Shown: piece after piece, positions 51,228 through 60,030 of the stretch
Layout of the letters: the number at the start of each line of letters is the position of its first letter
How positions within the stretch are numbered: the stretch's first letter is position 1
DNA from: Belnapia arida
Lineage (GTDB): Bacteria > Pseudomonadota > Alphaproteobacteria > Acetobacterales > Acetobacteraceae
Assembly (NCBI RefSeq): GCF_016773205.1
Contig: NZ_JAETWB010000001.1
Span: forward strand, 186,001 to 250,000
Direction: 5' to 3'
DNA length: 64,000 nucleotides
Translations under genes and position numbers: made by a program
Notes under the pieces: model-generated
Databases searched by the model: none
Seen by the model: the letters and a program-made list of their open reading frames with translations, nothing else
What the model was told of the DNA's origin: nothing

Positions 51228-52760
51228 ATGGATCTCACTGCCCTCCCGCCGTCACCGACGGCGACGCCTGCCCCTCCCGCTGACGCTGCCGGCAAGCCGC
51301 CGGCACCGGGTAGCGGCGATTTCGCCGCACTGCTGCTGCGCGCAGGCCAGGACGTCGCTGAGCCCATCATGCCTGCGGCGCTGGCGCCGGCCGGTCTCCC
51401 GCCAGTGGTGGTCCCGGTCGTCACGCCTTCTCTGGCGCCGCCCGCGGCACCCGGCCTGCCGGACGCCGCACAATCAGGTACCGCGGCCGGCACCAATCCC
51501 GAGAAATGGGAAGAGTCCGGCGACGCGGAGGATGCGAGGGTGCCCGACCTGGCGTACATGCCGCCGGCGCTGATCGCAGGCGCCATGCCGCTGCCCGTCC
51601 CGCCGCCCGTGCCGGCGATGACCGGGCCTACGGCCTCGGCTTCCTTACCTGGGGCAAGCGCAGCCACGGCCGGCGTCACCGCGATGGCTAGCGCGGGGCG
51701 GCCCGTCATCGCCACCGGCACCATGCGCGAGGCTCCACCGCCGGCTGCCCCAGACGGGGACCATCCGGGGCAGCTCGAGGCGGCCGAACGCTTCAGTGGC
51801 GGGATGCCTGGCGCCCCCCAGCCGGAGCCCGGGGCGCTGTCGCGCCCGGTGCCGCAGTCCGGCCCCGCGCCCGGCCCCCGGCTCGCCGCCGCTCAACCGG
51901 CTGCGGCGCCATTCGCCGGAGTTGCCGCGCAGGCGAACCCTGCCTTGCCAGCCGATTCGCAGCCCGCGCAGCCGCCACTCCTGCAACCACTCCAGGCCGC
52001 TTCGCCGGACCGGGCGAAGCCGTCGCCCCCGCGCGACCGACCGATGGCCGTCGCCGCCGCCATCGGCCAGGCCGCGGCCCAGGAGCAGGTCCCCGCCGCC
52101 CCGGACCAGCCCGCGCCGCAGCCCGAGCGGATCGGGCTGGAGCCGGCCGCCATCCTCGCCACGCCGCATCGGGTCGTCGAGCCGGCGAGGACGCAACCCG
52201 CTCCGCCAGACCCGCTCCAGGCGGTGCCATCCGGGCTGAATCCAGCATCCACGGCCTTCGCATCCGCCGACGGCACCGCCTCGGTCGCGTCGGCCGGCAC
52301 CGCGCCTGCTGCCCCTCCGCCGCCGCCGGCGCACCAGGTCGCGCAAGTGACGATCGCCCTTGCCCTCGGCCAGGACCGGGCGCCGCGGCTCACCGTGGCG
52401 CTGGAGCCGGAGAGCCTCGGCCGGGTCGAGATTCGCATCGAGCGTGGGGCAGATGGCGAAGCCGCCTCGGTCCGGGTTCTCGCCGAACGGCCGGAAACCC
52501 TGGCCCTGCTGCAACGCGACGCGCGGGAACTCGACCGCACCCTCGCCCAGGCGGGCGTCGTCGTGGCCAGCGGAGGGATGCAGTTCGGCCTGTCCAGCGG
52601 GCAGGGCGGCGCGCCGCAGGAACAGCGCCCGCAGCAGCAGGGCGGCGGGCAAGGACATGGCCAGGGAGCCACCAAGGGGGGAGGGCATGCGTCGCTCGCA
52701 GCGGCCGGCCCGGTCCAGACCACGCTCAACACCCTCTCCCTTCTCGATATCGCAGTCTGA
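51228..52760 (+). CDS. fliK: flagellar hook-length control protein FliK
   Basis: A 510-residue protein with a long, Pro/Ala-rich, probably disordered N-terminal ruler region (residues 1-370). The conserved C-terminal FliK domain contains VTIALALGQDRAPRLTVALE and ESLGRVEIRIERGADGE, followed by LALLQRDARELDRTLAQAGV. FliK measures hook length and switches export specificity. It ends 13 bp before flgD. The high proline content is normal, so frame shadows here are not informative. Confidence 0.88.
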   Translation: MDLTALPPSPTATPAPPADAAGKPPAPGSGDFAALLLRAGQDVAEPIMPAALAPAGLPPVVVPVVTPSLAPPAAPGLPDAAQSGTAAGTNPEKWEESGDAEDARVPDLAYMPPALIAGAMPLPVPPPVPAMTGPTASASLPGASAATAGVTAMASAGRPVIATGTMREAPPPAAPDGDHPGQLEAAERFSGGMPGAPQPEPGALSRPVPQSGPAPGPRLAAAQPAAAPFAGVAAQANPALPADSQPAQPPLLQPLQAASPDRAKPSPPRDRPMAVAAAIGQAAAQEQVPAAPDQPAPQPERIGLEPAAILATPHRVVEPARTQPAPPDPLQAVPSGLNPASTAFASADGTASVASAGTAPAAPPPPPAHQVAQVTIALALGQDRAPRLTVALEPESLGRVEIRIERGADGEAASVRVLAERPETLALLQRDARELDRTLAQAGVVVASGGMQFGLSSGQGGAPQEQRPQQQGGGQGHGQGATKGGGHASLAAAGPVQTTLNTLSLLDIAV

Positions 52761-52773
52761 CGGAGCAGAACCG

Positions 52774-53445
52774 ATGAGCGGCACCATCCAGGGCACCACC
52801 GGCGCGGGCGGAAGCGCCGCCGCTGCCGGCGGCAAGGCGAAGACCGGCCTTGCCGGCGACTTCAACACCTTCCTCACCCTGCTGACGACGCAACTGCAGA
52901 ATCAGGACCCGACCAAGGCGATGGACACCAACGAGATGACGAACCAGCTCGTCTCCTTCGCCGGCGTCGAGCAGCAGATCGCCATGAACGCCAACCTGAC
53001 CAGGCTCATCGGCTTGCAACAGGGCGCTCAGCTCACCGCCGCGGCGCCGCTGATCGGCGAGCGGGTGGAGGTAGAGAGCGACCGGCTCAGCCTACAAGAC
53101 GGCAGCGCGACCCTCCGCCTGCCGACCGCCGGCCCGGTGCAGCAGGCGGTGATCCGCGTGCTGGATTCCGCCGGCCGCATCCTGCGCGAGGACACGGTGA
53201 AGCTCGGCAGCGCGGCGCAGGACTGGCGATGGGACGGCAGGACCAAGGCCGGCCAGCGCCTGCCGGACGGCGCCTATGGCTTCGCCGTCGCCGGGCTCGA
53301 TGCGCAGGGCGCCGCGCAGACCGTCGCGGCGACGGTGGTCGGCACCGCGACGGCGGCGCGTCGCCCTTCGGGCGGCGACGTCCAGCTCCAGCTCGGCGCG
53401 GTTTCGGTCGGCTTCGACGCGATGCGCGGCATCGCCAACCCGTAG
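52774..53445 (+). CDS. flgD: flagellar hook assembly scaffold FlgD
   Basis: A 223-residue hook cap protein. The N-terminal TFLTLLTTQLQNQDPTKAMD and TNEMTNQLVSFAGVEQQIAM are the FlgD signature. The C-terminal Ig-like domain contains WRWDGRTKAGQRLPDGAYGF. It caps the growing hook while FlgE is added. It lies 13 bp after fliK in the same transcript and its 3' end is 3 bp from the convergent lipoprotein gene. Confidence 0.95.
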   Translation: MSGTIQGTTGAGGSAAAAGGKAKTGLAGDFNTFLTLLTTQLQNQDPTKAMDTNEMTNQLVSFAGVEQQIAMNANLTRLIGLQQGAQLTAAAPLIGERVEVESDRLSLQDGSATLRLPTAGPVQQAVIRVLDSAGRILREDTVKLGSAAQDWRWDGRTKAGQRLPDGAYGFAVAGLDAQGAAQTVAATVVGTATAARRPSGGDVQLQLGAVSVGFDAMRGIANP

Positions 53446-53448
53446 CCC

Positions 53449-54363
53449 TCAGCGGGGCGGTGGCGCCGCCGCAACCGGCTCTACCGCGGTGCTCGGCGGC
53501 GTGCTCATCGCATTGGCGACGACGGTGCGGACGCCCGGCGCCGCCTGCTCCGCCGCGGCATAGGCGATGTCGCCCCAGAGGCCGCGCAGCCGCCCGGTTG
53601 GCACCTCATTGAGCTGCACGACGCGGCCGAGCTCCTCACCGTCACGCCGGCTGACGATCCACTGGATCTCGACGCGCTGCTGTGCCGGCGAGGCACCTTG
53701 GACGATGACGACATCGCCCTCCAGCGCATAGGCTGCCCCATCCGCCACGTCCTGCACGACGAAACCCTCATTGCCGAGGAATTCGCGCATCCGGCCGGTG
53801 AGCGCCTGGTTGCCGTCGCCCGTCGCGCCCTTCACGCCCGCAAAGCGGATGCGCGGCGGCCCGGCGGCGATGGATTGCGGGTCGGTCGATTTCCGCGCCG
53901 CCTCCACCTGCAGCAGCAGCCGGGCCAGTTCGGGCACCGCCTGCGCCGAAACCTCGCTGAAAAGCTCCGGCGTCGGTTCGGCCCAGCGGGTGAGCGGCAC
54001 GACCGTACCCCGGCTCGCCGCCTGGACCTTCCCATCGGCATCGATCAATCGGAAGCTCGGCAGCACCGCCTGGCCCTGGCGCTCGGCGGTGATGTCGACG
54101 CGCCAGTCGAGCGGCAGCGGCGCCGGCGTGGCGACGGCCGGGATGTCCTGCGCCTGCAGCGCTTCGGCCATCTTGTTGGCCAGGCCCTTCGCCCCAGCGT
54201 CGTTCAGCAACGCATCGGTCGGCGGCGGCACGGCGAGGCGGATGGCGAGCGGCACGGCCAGCCGCTGCGCCTCCGCCCCAGGCCGGCCGCGGAAGGGCTG
54301 CGGCAGGTCGCCGCAGGCGCCCAGCAGCACCGGGAGGATGAGCAGCAGCCTAGAGAAGCGCAC
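53449..54363 (-). CDS. putative outer-membrane lipoprotein
   Basis: A 304-residue protein beginning at GTG 54363. The signal RFSRLLLILPVLLGACGDL ends in a lipobox (LLGAC). The mature protein has about 280 residues without membrane helices; RLAVPLAIRLAVPPPTDALL is a recurring-looking beta segment and the tail is Ala/Pro-rich. No family is recognised. The start lies inside a 22-codon upstream frame, so translation may be coupled. It is convergent with flgD but belongs to the lgt-pgeF operon by strand and spacing, so a flagellar role should not be assumed. Confidence 0.7.
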   Translation of the reverse strand: MRFSRLLLILPVLLGACGDLPQPFRGRPGAEAQRLAVPLAIRLAVPPPTDALLNDAGAKGLANKMAEALQAQDIPAVATPAPLPLDWRVDITAERQGQAVLPSFRLIDADGKVQAASRGTVVPLTRWAEPTPELFSEVSAQAVPELARLLLQVEAARKSTDPQSIAAGPPRIRFAGVKGATGDGNQALTGRMREFLGNEGFVVQDVADGAAYALEGDVVIVQGASPAQQRVEIQWIVSRRDGEELGRVVQLNEVPTGRLRGLWGDIAYAAAEQAAPGVRTVVANAMSTPPSTAVEPVAAAPPPR

Positions 54364-54418
54364 AGGCCACCATGATGGTAAGCAGCGTGAGGACGAAGAA
54401 CTGGACCATGTACGGCAT
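54350..54418 (-). CDS. 22-residue hydrophobic micro-ORF between pgeF and the lipoprotein
   Basis: ATG 54418 starts 3 bp after the pgeF stop and reads MPYMVQFFVLTLLTIMVACA plus two Leu, ending in TAG. The whole peptide is one hydrophobic segment. It overlaps the GTG start of the lipoprotein gene by 14 bases in another frame. There is no strong ribosome site, so it would rely on termination-reinitiation from pgeF. It could be a real membrane micropeptide or a translational-coupling leader. Confidence 0.4.
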   Translation of the reverse strand: MPYMVQFFVLTLLTIMVACALL

Positions 54419-54421
54419 GGC

Positions 54422-55207
54422 TCAGACCGCGGTGCCGATGGCCGAGAGCTGGTGCCCGATCGGCCCGCCCCCCGCCAGGGTGCGCCGGCGATGGCTGAAG
54501 AATGCTTGTTCGTTCGCCAGCGTGTCGGTGCCGGCCGTCTCCACCACCGCGACGCCCGCCGACCTGAGCCGGGCGGCGCAGTAGCCAGCGAGGTCGAATT
54601 GCCAGCGATCCTCCCGCCGGCCGGGGGCGAAGTGCCGCGCATCCTCCGGGTCTCGGGCCAGCACGGCCTCCCGAAGGTCGGGTCCGACCTCGTAGCTCGC
54701 CTGGCCGATGCAGGGGCCGACCGCGGCCAGCATCCGGGACCGCGTGGCGCCGAGCCCTTCCATGGCGCCGATCGTCGCCTCGATCACCCCACCCACCGCC
54801 CCGCGCCAGCCGGCATGGGCGGCGCCTATGACGCCCGCTGCCGGCTCGGCGAAGAGCACCGGCGCGCAATCCGCGGTAACGACGCCGAGCAGGACGCCCG
54901 GCCGCCGCGTCACCACGGCATCGGCGCGCGGCCCCTCGCCCTCGCGCCAGCCCCGCCCATCGACCTCGGCGACGGCGATGCCATGGACCTGCGTCAGCCC
55001 GTGCAGGGCGCTGGCCGGCAGGCCCAGCGCGTCGGCGGCGAGGCGACGGTTCTCCCGCACCCGCGCCGGGTCGTCCTGGCCCGAGAGCGAGCAGTTGAGC
55101 GCCGCCCAGGGCCCCTCCGACACGCCGCCGCGGCGGGTGAAGAAGCCGTGGCGCAGCCCGGTCGCCGCGGCGAGCGCGGGGGTGGTGAGGAATTCGGCGG
55201 AACTCAT
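54422..55207 (-). CDS. pgeF: peptidoglycan editing factor PgeF (laccase-domain)
   Basis: A 261-residue DUF152/YfiH family protein. The metal site is marked by QVHG near residue 74, TADCAPVLF and HAGWRGAVGG. GPCIGQASYEVGPDLRE is the other family block. Such proteins remove L-Ser-containing muropeptide errors, and some also cleave or deaminate purine nucleosides. The ATG overlaps the methyltransferase stop by 4 bp (ATGA), so it is coupled to it. Confidence 0.9.
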   Translation of the reverse strand: MSSAEFLTTPALAAATGLRHGFFTRRGGVSEGPWAALNCSLSGQDDPARVRENRRLAADALGLPASALHGLTQVHGIAVAEVDGRGWREGEGPRADAVVTRRPGVLLGVVTADCAPVLFAEPAAGVIGAAHAGWRGAVGGVIEATIGAMEGLGATRSRMLAAVGPCIGQASYEVGPDLREAVLARDPEDARHFAPGRREDRWQFDLAGYCAARLRSAGVAVVETAGTDTLANEQAFFSHRRRTLAGGGPIGHQLSAIGTAV

Positions 55208-56202
55208 GCTGGCTCGAAGCCCGGAGGAATGGCGAGCCCCGGATGACACAGGCAGAGCGCCTTGAACAGCCGCCCCATCCCCTCCGGCGCCACCAGCCGC
55301 TCTGCCCCGGAGAGGATCAGCCCGGCTTGGTGCGGGTTGGACCGCGCCAGGATCGCCGCCCGGCTCATCAGCCCGAGCCGCTGGAGGAAGAGCCCCATCG
55401 GCAGCGGCCCATGCGTGGCGGCGCCTGCCTCCCGTGCCGCTGCGCCAAGGGCGGGAAAGCGGACATGGGCGGTGATGTCGACGCTGCCCGGCTCGGCCAG
55501 CGGATCGGCCCGGCCGTGCGCCGCCATGGCCTGGAGGCTGTCGCCGAAGCCCGGCCCGGCCGGGCCGTAATCGAGGATCAGGGCCGCGCCCCCCTGGGCC
55601 TGCAGCCGCACGGCGAGGTGGCGGGCGATGGCGAGGCCGGCCTCGGAAACCTCATGGATGGCGCCGTCCGGCGCCGCCTCGGGCAGGGCAGGGGCCGCCT
55701 CGGCCGGCTGCTCGACGAAGCCGCCATCGGCGACGAAGCGCTCGTGCCAGGTCCCCTCGCGCCGGACAAATTGCCGGATCGGCAGGGCATCGAAGAACTC
55801 GTTGGCGATGAGGATGGCCGGCCCCGCCGGCACCGCCTCCGCCCGCTCGTGCCAGGCCGCGCCCGGCAGCCGCGCCGCCTGGGCCGCCCGCAGCGCCGGC
55901 GATGTCTCGACGAGGTGGACCTCTGCCGCCGACCGGAAGGCGGGCATCACCTCCGCCACCGCCCGCAGCGCATCCGCCATCAGCGTCCCGCGCCCGGGGC
56001 CGAGTTCCACCAGCCGGACCGGTGCGGGCGCGCCCATCATCTGCCAGGTAACGGCCGCCCAGAGGCCGAGGCATTCGCCGAAGGCCTGCGAGATCTCCGG
56101 CGCCGTGGTGAAGTCGCCGGCGCGGCCGAAGGGGTCGCGCCCGGCGTAATAGGCCGAAGCGGCCCGCCCCATGAACCGGTCGAGGCGCTCCGGCGCGCTC
56201 AG
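55204..56202 (-). CDS. MidA/NDUFAF7-like SAM-dependent methyltransferase, probable CTG start
   Basis: A 332-residue class I methyltransferase of the COG1565 family. RDPFGRAGDFTTAPEISQAF is its N-terminal hallmark, followed by LVELGPGRGTLMADALR (SAM loop) and ILIANEFFDALP. Human NDUFAF7 methylates an Arg of complex I. The best start is CTG 56202: AGGAGG lies 7 bases upstream, and CTGA overlaps the lgt stop by 4 bp. The first in-frame ATG (56172) would cut 10 residues from an already short N-terminus and has no ribosome site. No in-frame GTG or TTG is available. Confidence 0.85.
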   Translation of the reverse strand: MSAPERLDRFMGRAASAYYAGRDPFGRAGDFTTAPEISQAFGECLGLWAAVTWQMMGAPAPVRLVELGPGRGTLMADALRAVAEVMPAFRSAAEVHLVETSPALRAAQAARLPGAAWHERAEAVPAGPAILIANEFFDALPIRQFVRREGTWHERFVADGGFVEQPAEAAPALPEAAPDGAIHEVSEAGLAIARHLAVRLQAQGGAALILDYGPAGPGFGDSLQAMAAHGRADPLAEPGSVDITAHVRFPALGAAAREAGAATHGPLPMGLFLQRLGLMSRAAILARSNPHQAGLILSGAERLVAPEGMGRLFKALCLCHPGLAIPPGFEPA

Positions 56203-57008
56203 GCCACCGCCTCCTGCCGCGGCTTCGCCCGCAGCATCAGCCAGGCGCCGACCAGGATCATCGGCACCGACAGCAACTGCCCCATCGTCGCCCCGGCGAA
56301 GAGGAAGCCGAGGAAGGCATCCGGCTGGCGGAAGAACTCGCCGATGAAGCGCGCCACGCCATAGCCGGCGAGGAAGGCCCCGGCGACGAAGCCGCGCCGC
56401 GCCCGGATCGCCGGTTGGTGCACCAGCACCTGCAGCAGGATGAAGAGCAGCACGCCCTCCATCCCCGCCTGGTAGAGCTGGCTGGGATGCCGCGGCTCCG
56501 GCCCGCCGGTCGGGAAGACCATGGCCCAGGGCACGTCCGTCACCCGCCCCCAGAGCTCGGCATTGATGAAATTCGCCAACCGGCCAAGGCAGATCCCGAT
56601 CGGCACCACCGCCGTCACCCGGTCGGCGAAGCCCAGCATGTCGAGCCGCTCCTGCCGGCAGAACAGGACGATGGCGACGATCACCCCGAGCGCCCCGCCA
56701 TGGAAGCTCATCCCTCCTTCCCAGACCTTGAGGATGTCGAGCGGGTTCGAAAGGTAATGTCCCGGCCGGTAGAACAGCACGTAGCCGAGCCGCCCGCCGA
56801 TGATGATGCCAAGCGTCGTCCAAGTGACGAAGTCGTCGATCTGCTGCCGCGTCGCCACCTCGGGCTTCAGCGCCACCAGCCGCCGCGCCAGCCACCAGCC
56901 GCCGAGGATGCCGGCGATATAGGCCAGCGCGTACCAACGGATGGCGAGCGGCCCGACCTGCACCAGGACCGGGTCGATGATCGGGAAGGGGATGGCGAAG
57001 AGCATCAC
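56199..57008 (-). CDS. lgt: prolipoprotein diacylglyceryl transferase
   Basis: A 269-residue, seven-helix membrane enzyme. RWYALAYIAGILGGWWLARR opens the fold. GGRLGYVLFY and MSFHGGALGVIVA carry substrate-binding residues, and RLANFINAELWGR is the family signature. It transfers diacylglyceryl from phosphatidylglycerol to the lipobox Cys. It starts at GTG 57008 (GTGA overlap with hldD) or at the adjacent ATG 57005. Essential for the several lipoproteins encoded in this window. Confidence 0.95.
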   Translation of the reverse strand: MMLFAIPFPIIDPVLVQVGPLAIRWYALAYIAGILGGWWLARRLVALKPEVATRQQIDDFVTWTTLGIIIGGRLGYVLFYRPGHYLSNPLDILKVWEGGMSFHGGALGVIVAIVLFCRQERLDMLGFADRVTAVVPIGICLGRLANFINAELWGRVTDVPWAMVFPTGGPEPRHPSQLYQAGMEGVLLFILLQVLVHQPAIRARRGFVAGAFLAGYGVARFIGEFFRQPDAFLGFLFAGATMGQLLSVPMILVGAWLMLRAKPRQEAVA

Positions 57009-57985
57009 CGATACGGGTCCGGCTGGGTGAGGAAATCCTGCACGGTGCGGCGAACCCCTTCCTCGAGCGGCGTCATCTGCGCGTTGAAGCCCGCGGCGCG
57101 CAGCCGGTCCAGCGGCGCCTCGGTGAAATACTGGTACTTGCCGCGCAGGTCCGCCGGCATGTCGATGTAGCGGATATCCGGCGCGCGCCCGAGGGCCGCG
57201 AACATCGCTTCGATCAGCGCGCGGAAGCTCCGCGCCCGGCCGGAGCCGAGGTTGAAGAGGCCCGAGACACCCGGATTGTCCAGCAGCCAGAGCATCACCG
57301 CGACGCAGTCATCGACATGGACGAAGTCCCGTTGCTGCTCGCCATCGGCGATGCCCTCGCGGTCGGAGCGGAACAGCGTCGCCGCCTCGCCCCCGATCAC
57401 TTGCTGGAACTTGTGGAAGAGGACGCTCGCCATCCGCCCCTTATGCGCCTCGTTCGGCCCATAGACGTTGAAGAAGCGCAGCCCCGCCCATTGCGGCGGC
57501 GCCGGACGGCTGCGGCGCAGCAGGTCGGCCACGCGCCGGTCGAAGGCCAGCTTCGACCAGCCATAGAGGTTGAGTGGGCGAAGCCGCGCCAGGGCCTCGG
57601 GTGAGGCATCGTCCTCGAAGCCGAGCGAGCCATCGCCATAGGTCGCGGCGGAGGAAGCGTAGATGAAGGGAATGCCCCGCTCGGCGCAAAGCTCCCAGAG
57701 CCGGAGGGAGAGGGTGAGGTTGGTCGCCGCCACGAGGTCGCCATCGGTGGCCGTCGTCGCGCTGATGGCGCCGAGATGCAGCACGGCCTTGAGCGGCAGC
57801 GCCGAGGCCAGGAAGCGCTCCAGCTCCTCCGGCGGCAGGATTCCGGCGATCGGGTGCTTCGCCAGGTTCCGCCATTTCTCGCCGGACCGCAGCCGGTCAA
57901 CCACCATTACCTCCGCGCCGCGGTCACAGAGCGCGGCGACGAGGTTGGAGCCGATGAAACCGGCCCCGCCGGTGACGAGATACAT
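57005..57985 (-). CDS. hldD: ADP-L-glycero-D-manno-heptose-6-epimerase
   Basis: A 326-residue extended SDR. The cofactor loop is YLVTGGAGFIGSNLVAAL at the N-terminus, SSAATYGDG carries the catalytic Ser/Thr and YGWSK the catalytic Tyr/Lys. FFNVYGPNEAHKGRMASV and the C-terminal PADLRGKYQYFTEA motif identify it as HldD. It epimerises ADP-D-glycero-heptose to the L form for LPS core. I start it at ATG 57985; the upstream frame is non-homologous. It overlaps lgt by 4 bp. Confidence 0.93.
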   Translation of the reverse strand: MYLVTGGAGFIGSNLVAALCDRGAEVMVVDRLRSGEKWRNLAKHPIAGILPPEELERFLASALPLKAVLHLGAISATTATDGDLVAATNLTLSLRLWELCAERGIPFIYASSAATYGDGSLGFEDDASPEALARLRPLNLYGWSKLAFDRRVADLLRRSRPAPPQWAGLRFFNVYGPNEAHKGRMASVLFHKFQQVIGGEAATLFRSDREGIADGEQQRDFVHVDDCVAVMLWLLDNPGVSGLFNLGSGRARSFRALIEAMFAALGRAPDIRYIDMPADLRGKYQYFTEAPLDRLRAAGFNAQMTPLEEGVRRTVQDFLTQPDPYR

Positions 57986-58080
57986 CTCCGCGATCCCCAA
58001 TGGCCGGCGCACCGCATGGCGGCACCGGGCGGCGGGGGGTATAGGCCGCGGCGACGCGGGCTGTGAAGGGGAACAGATCC

Positions 58081-58479
58081 ATGGACGATACGGGTAGCGG
58101 CGGCCGGAAACGCGGCGGCTTGTTCGACGACCTCGCCGGGGTGGCGGGCGGCGCCTTCTCGGCGCTGGCCGGCGTGCGGGGCGAGGTGGAGGCTGCGGTG
58201 CGCAGCCAGGTGGACCAGATGGTCCAGCGGCTGGAGCTCGTGAAGCGCGAGGAACTGGATGCGGCGATGGAACTCGCCCGCCGCGCCCGCGAGGCGCAGG
58301 AGGCGCTGGAGGCCCGCGTAGCCGCCCTCGAGGCTCGGCTCGGCGAGGCCGCGGCGCCTGCCGGCGGCACCGCCTCGCCCGAGGCGATGCCCAATACCGA
58401 AACCCCGCCCAGCGCGCCGGGCGAGCCGCCGCCGATCAGCGGTACGATGAAGAATCCGCCCCCTATCGGCGGCGGCTGA
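58081..58479 (+). CDS. ubiK: UbiK/BMFP family accessory protein
   Basis: A 132-residue BMFP-family protein. After a short charged leader, GLFDDLAGVAGGAFSALAGV and VRSQVDQMVQRLELVKREEL form the amphipathic and coiled-coil parts; EALEARVAALEARLG continues the coiled coil. The Pro-rich tail from residue 100 is disordered. UbiK helps ubiquinone synthesis as a lipid-binding factor. I start it at ATG 58081, preceded by GGGGA. It is divergent from hldD. Confidence 0.8.
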   Translation: MDDTGSGGRKRGGLFDDLAGVAGGAFSALAGVRGEVEAAVRSQVDQMVQRLELVKREELDAAMELARRAREAQEALEARVAALEARLGEAAAPAGGTASPEAMPNTETPPSAPGEPPPISGTMKNPPPIGGG

Positions 58480-58523
58480 CGCCATTTCGAACTGGTCTCG
58501 CAACGCCTGCGCAACCGTCGGGC

Positions 58524-58553
58524 TTGCAGCCGCGTTTGGCGCCTGGGTATCCT
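58524..58553 (+). promoter_or_regulatory. candidate sigma-70 promoter for the YbjN gene
   Basis: TTGCAG at 58524-58529 and TATCCT at 58548-58553 are separated by 18 bases. The following leader contains an 8-bp inverted repeat, CCCGCCCA (58566-58573) with TGGGCGGG (58597-58604), that could fold before the ribosome site GAGGAGGT. It lies in the 154-bp gap before the YbjN gene. Confidence 0.4.
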
Positions 58554-58633
58554 AGCCCTGGTGGTCCCGCCCAGCCGATTCACCCAAGATGTCGGGTGGG
58601 CGGGAATGCCGCAGACCAGTGAGGAGGTGCGCG

Positions 58634-59137
58634 ATGTCAGGCTTGCTGGCCCTCGAGCGCGAGCATGCGACCAACCCCCTCGATGTCCTCGAACAGATCG
58701 TCGCCGCCAACGAATGGGCCTTCGAGCGCCGTTCGGATGGCGAGATGGCGGCCGAGGCGCCGGGCAAGTGGTGTGATTACGGCCTCTATTTCTCCTGGTC
58801 GTCCGAGATCAGCGCCATGGGCTTCTCCTGCGCCTTCGACATGAAGGTGCCGCCGGAAGCCCGCGGCAAGCTCTTCGAGCTGCTGGCGCTGGCCAATGAG
58901 AAACTCTGGATCGGGCATTTCGGCATCGAGTCCGAGGAGGGGGTGCCGGTCTTCCGCCATTCCGTCCTGCTGCGTGGCGCCCCGGGCGCGAGCGCCGAGA
59001 GCCTGGAGGACATGGTCGACATCGCACTGACGGAGTGCGAGCGCTTCTTCCCGGCCTTCCAGTTCGTCCTCTGGGGCGGCAAGAGCCCGGCCGAGGCGCT
59101 CCAGGCCGCCATGCTGGACTGCGTCGGCGAGGCCTGA
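58634..59137 (+). CDS. YbjN domain-containing protein
   Basis: A 167-residue YbjN-fold protein. It starts NPLDVLEQIVAANEWAFERR and continues GLYFSWSSEISAMGFSCAFD and KLFELLALANEKLWIGHFGI, the usual alternating helix and sheet pattern of the YbjN/type III chaperone-like superfamily. Function is unknown; E. coli YbjN affects motility and stress traits when altered. GAGGAGGT precedes ATG 58634. It lies 37 bp upstream of proC and is likely co-transcribed. Confidence 0.88.
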   Translation: MSGLLALEREHATNPLDVLEQIVAANEWAFERRSDGEMAAEAPGKWCDYGLYFSWSSEISAMGFSCAFDMKVPPEARGKLFELLALANEKLWIGHFGIESEEGVPVFRHSVLLRGAPGASAESLEDMVDIALTECERFFPAFQFVLWGGKSPAEALQAAMLDCVGEA

Positions 59138-59174
59138 CAGCCTCTCCCCCGGATTCGCCTGGGGGAGGGATGCC

Positions 59175-59990
59175 ATGAGCGCCGAAGCGCTGCCCCCGCT
59201 GCTGCTGGTCGGCTGCGGGAAGATGGGTGGGGCCATGCTGGCCGGCTGGCTGGAGCGTGGCCTCACCGACGCCGTGGTGGTGGAGCCGCACGCACCCGCC
59301 GCCGCGCCCTTCGCCGGGCGGGTGCAGGTGGTGGACAGCCCTGCCGCCATCCCTGCCGGCTTCCGCCCCGGTGCCGTTGTGCTGGCGATCAAGCCGCAGG
59401 AGGCGGCGGCGACCCTGCCGGCCTTTGCTCCGCTCGCCGGGCCGGAGACGCTGTTCATCTCCATCATGGCCGGGCGCAGCACCGCCGGCATGCGGGGCCT
59501 GCTCGGCGAGGCGGTGTGCATCGTCCGCGCCATGCCGAACACCCCGGCGGCGGTGCGTCGTGGCTTCACCGTCGCCTTCCCCAGCCCCGGCGTCGATGCG
59601 AGGCAGCGGGCGCTGGCCGACCGGCTGCTTTCCGCCATCGGCGAGACCGCCTGGGTGGAGGAGGAGGGGCTGATCGATCCGGTCACCGCCGTCTCGGGCG
59701 GCGGCCCGGCCTATGTCTTCCTCCTGGCCGAGCTGATGGAGGCCGCTGCTATTGAGCAGGGCCTGCCGCCCGATCTGGCCCGACGGATGGCGCGCGCCAC
59801 CGTCGCCGGCTCCGGCGCCCTGCTGGCGGCAAGCGCCGAGGACAGCGCGCAGCTCCGCCGCAACGTCACCAGCCCCAAGGGCACCACCGAGCGGGCGCTC
59901 GCCGTGCTTATGGCGGACGAGGCCTGGCCAGCGCTGATGTCCCGCGCCATCGCCGCCGCCACGGAGCGTTCACGGGAGCTGGCCGGTTGA
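59175..59990 (+). CDS. proC: pyrroline-5-carboxylate reductase
   Basis: A 271-residue P5CR. LLLVGCGKMGGAMLAGWLER is the NAD(P)-binding loop, VRAMPNTPAAVRRG the mid-domain motif and AVSGGGPAYVFLLAELMEAA the C-terminal dimer/active-site block. The signature VTSPKGTTERAL has K where most relatives have G. It reduces pyrroline-5-carboxylate to proline. It begins 37 bp after the YbjN gene. Confidence 0.93.
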   Translation: MSAEALPPLLLVGCGKMGGAMLAGWLERGLTDAVVVEPHAPAAAPFAGRVQVVDSPAAIPAGFRPGAVVLAIKPQEAAATLPAFAPLAGPETLFISIMAGRSTAGMRGLLGEAVCIVRAMPNTPAAVRRGFTVAFPSPGVDARQRALADRLLSAIGETAWVEEEGLIDPVTAVSGGGPAYVFLLAELMEAAAIEQGLPPDLARRMARATVAGSGALLAASAEDSAQLRRNVTSPKGTTERALAVLMADEAWPALMSRAIAAATERSRELAG

Positions 59991-60030
59991 CCCCTATCCG
60001 AAGCAGCGCTCCATCCCCACACTCAGCCTC

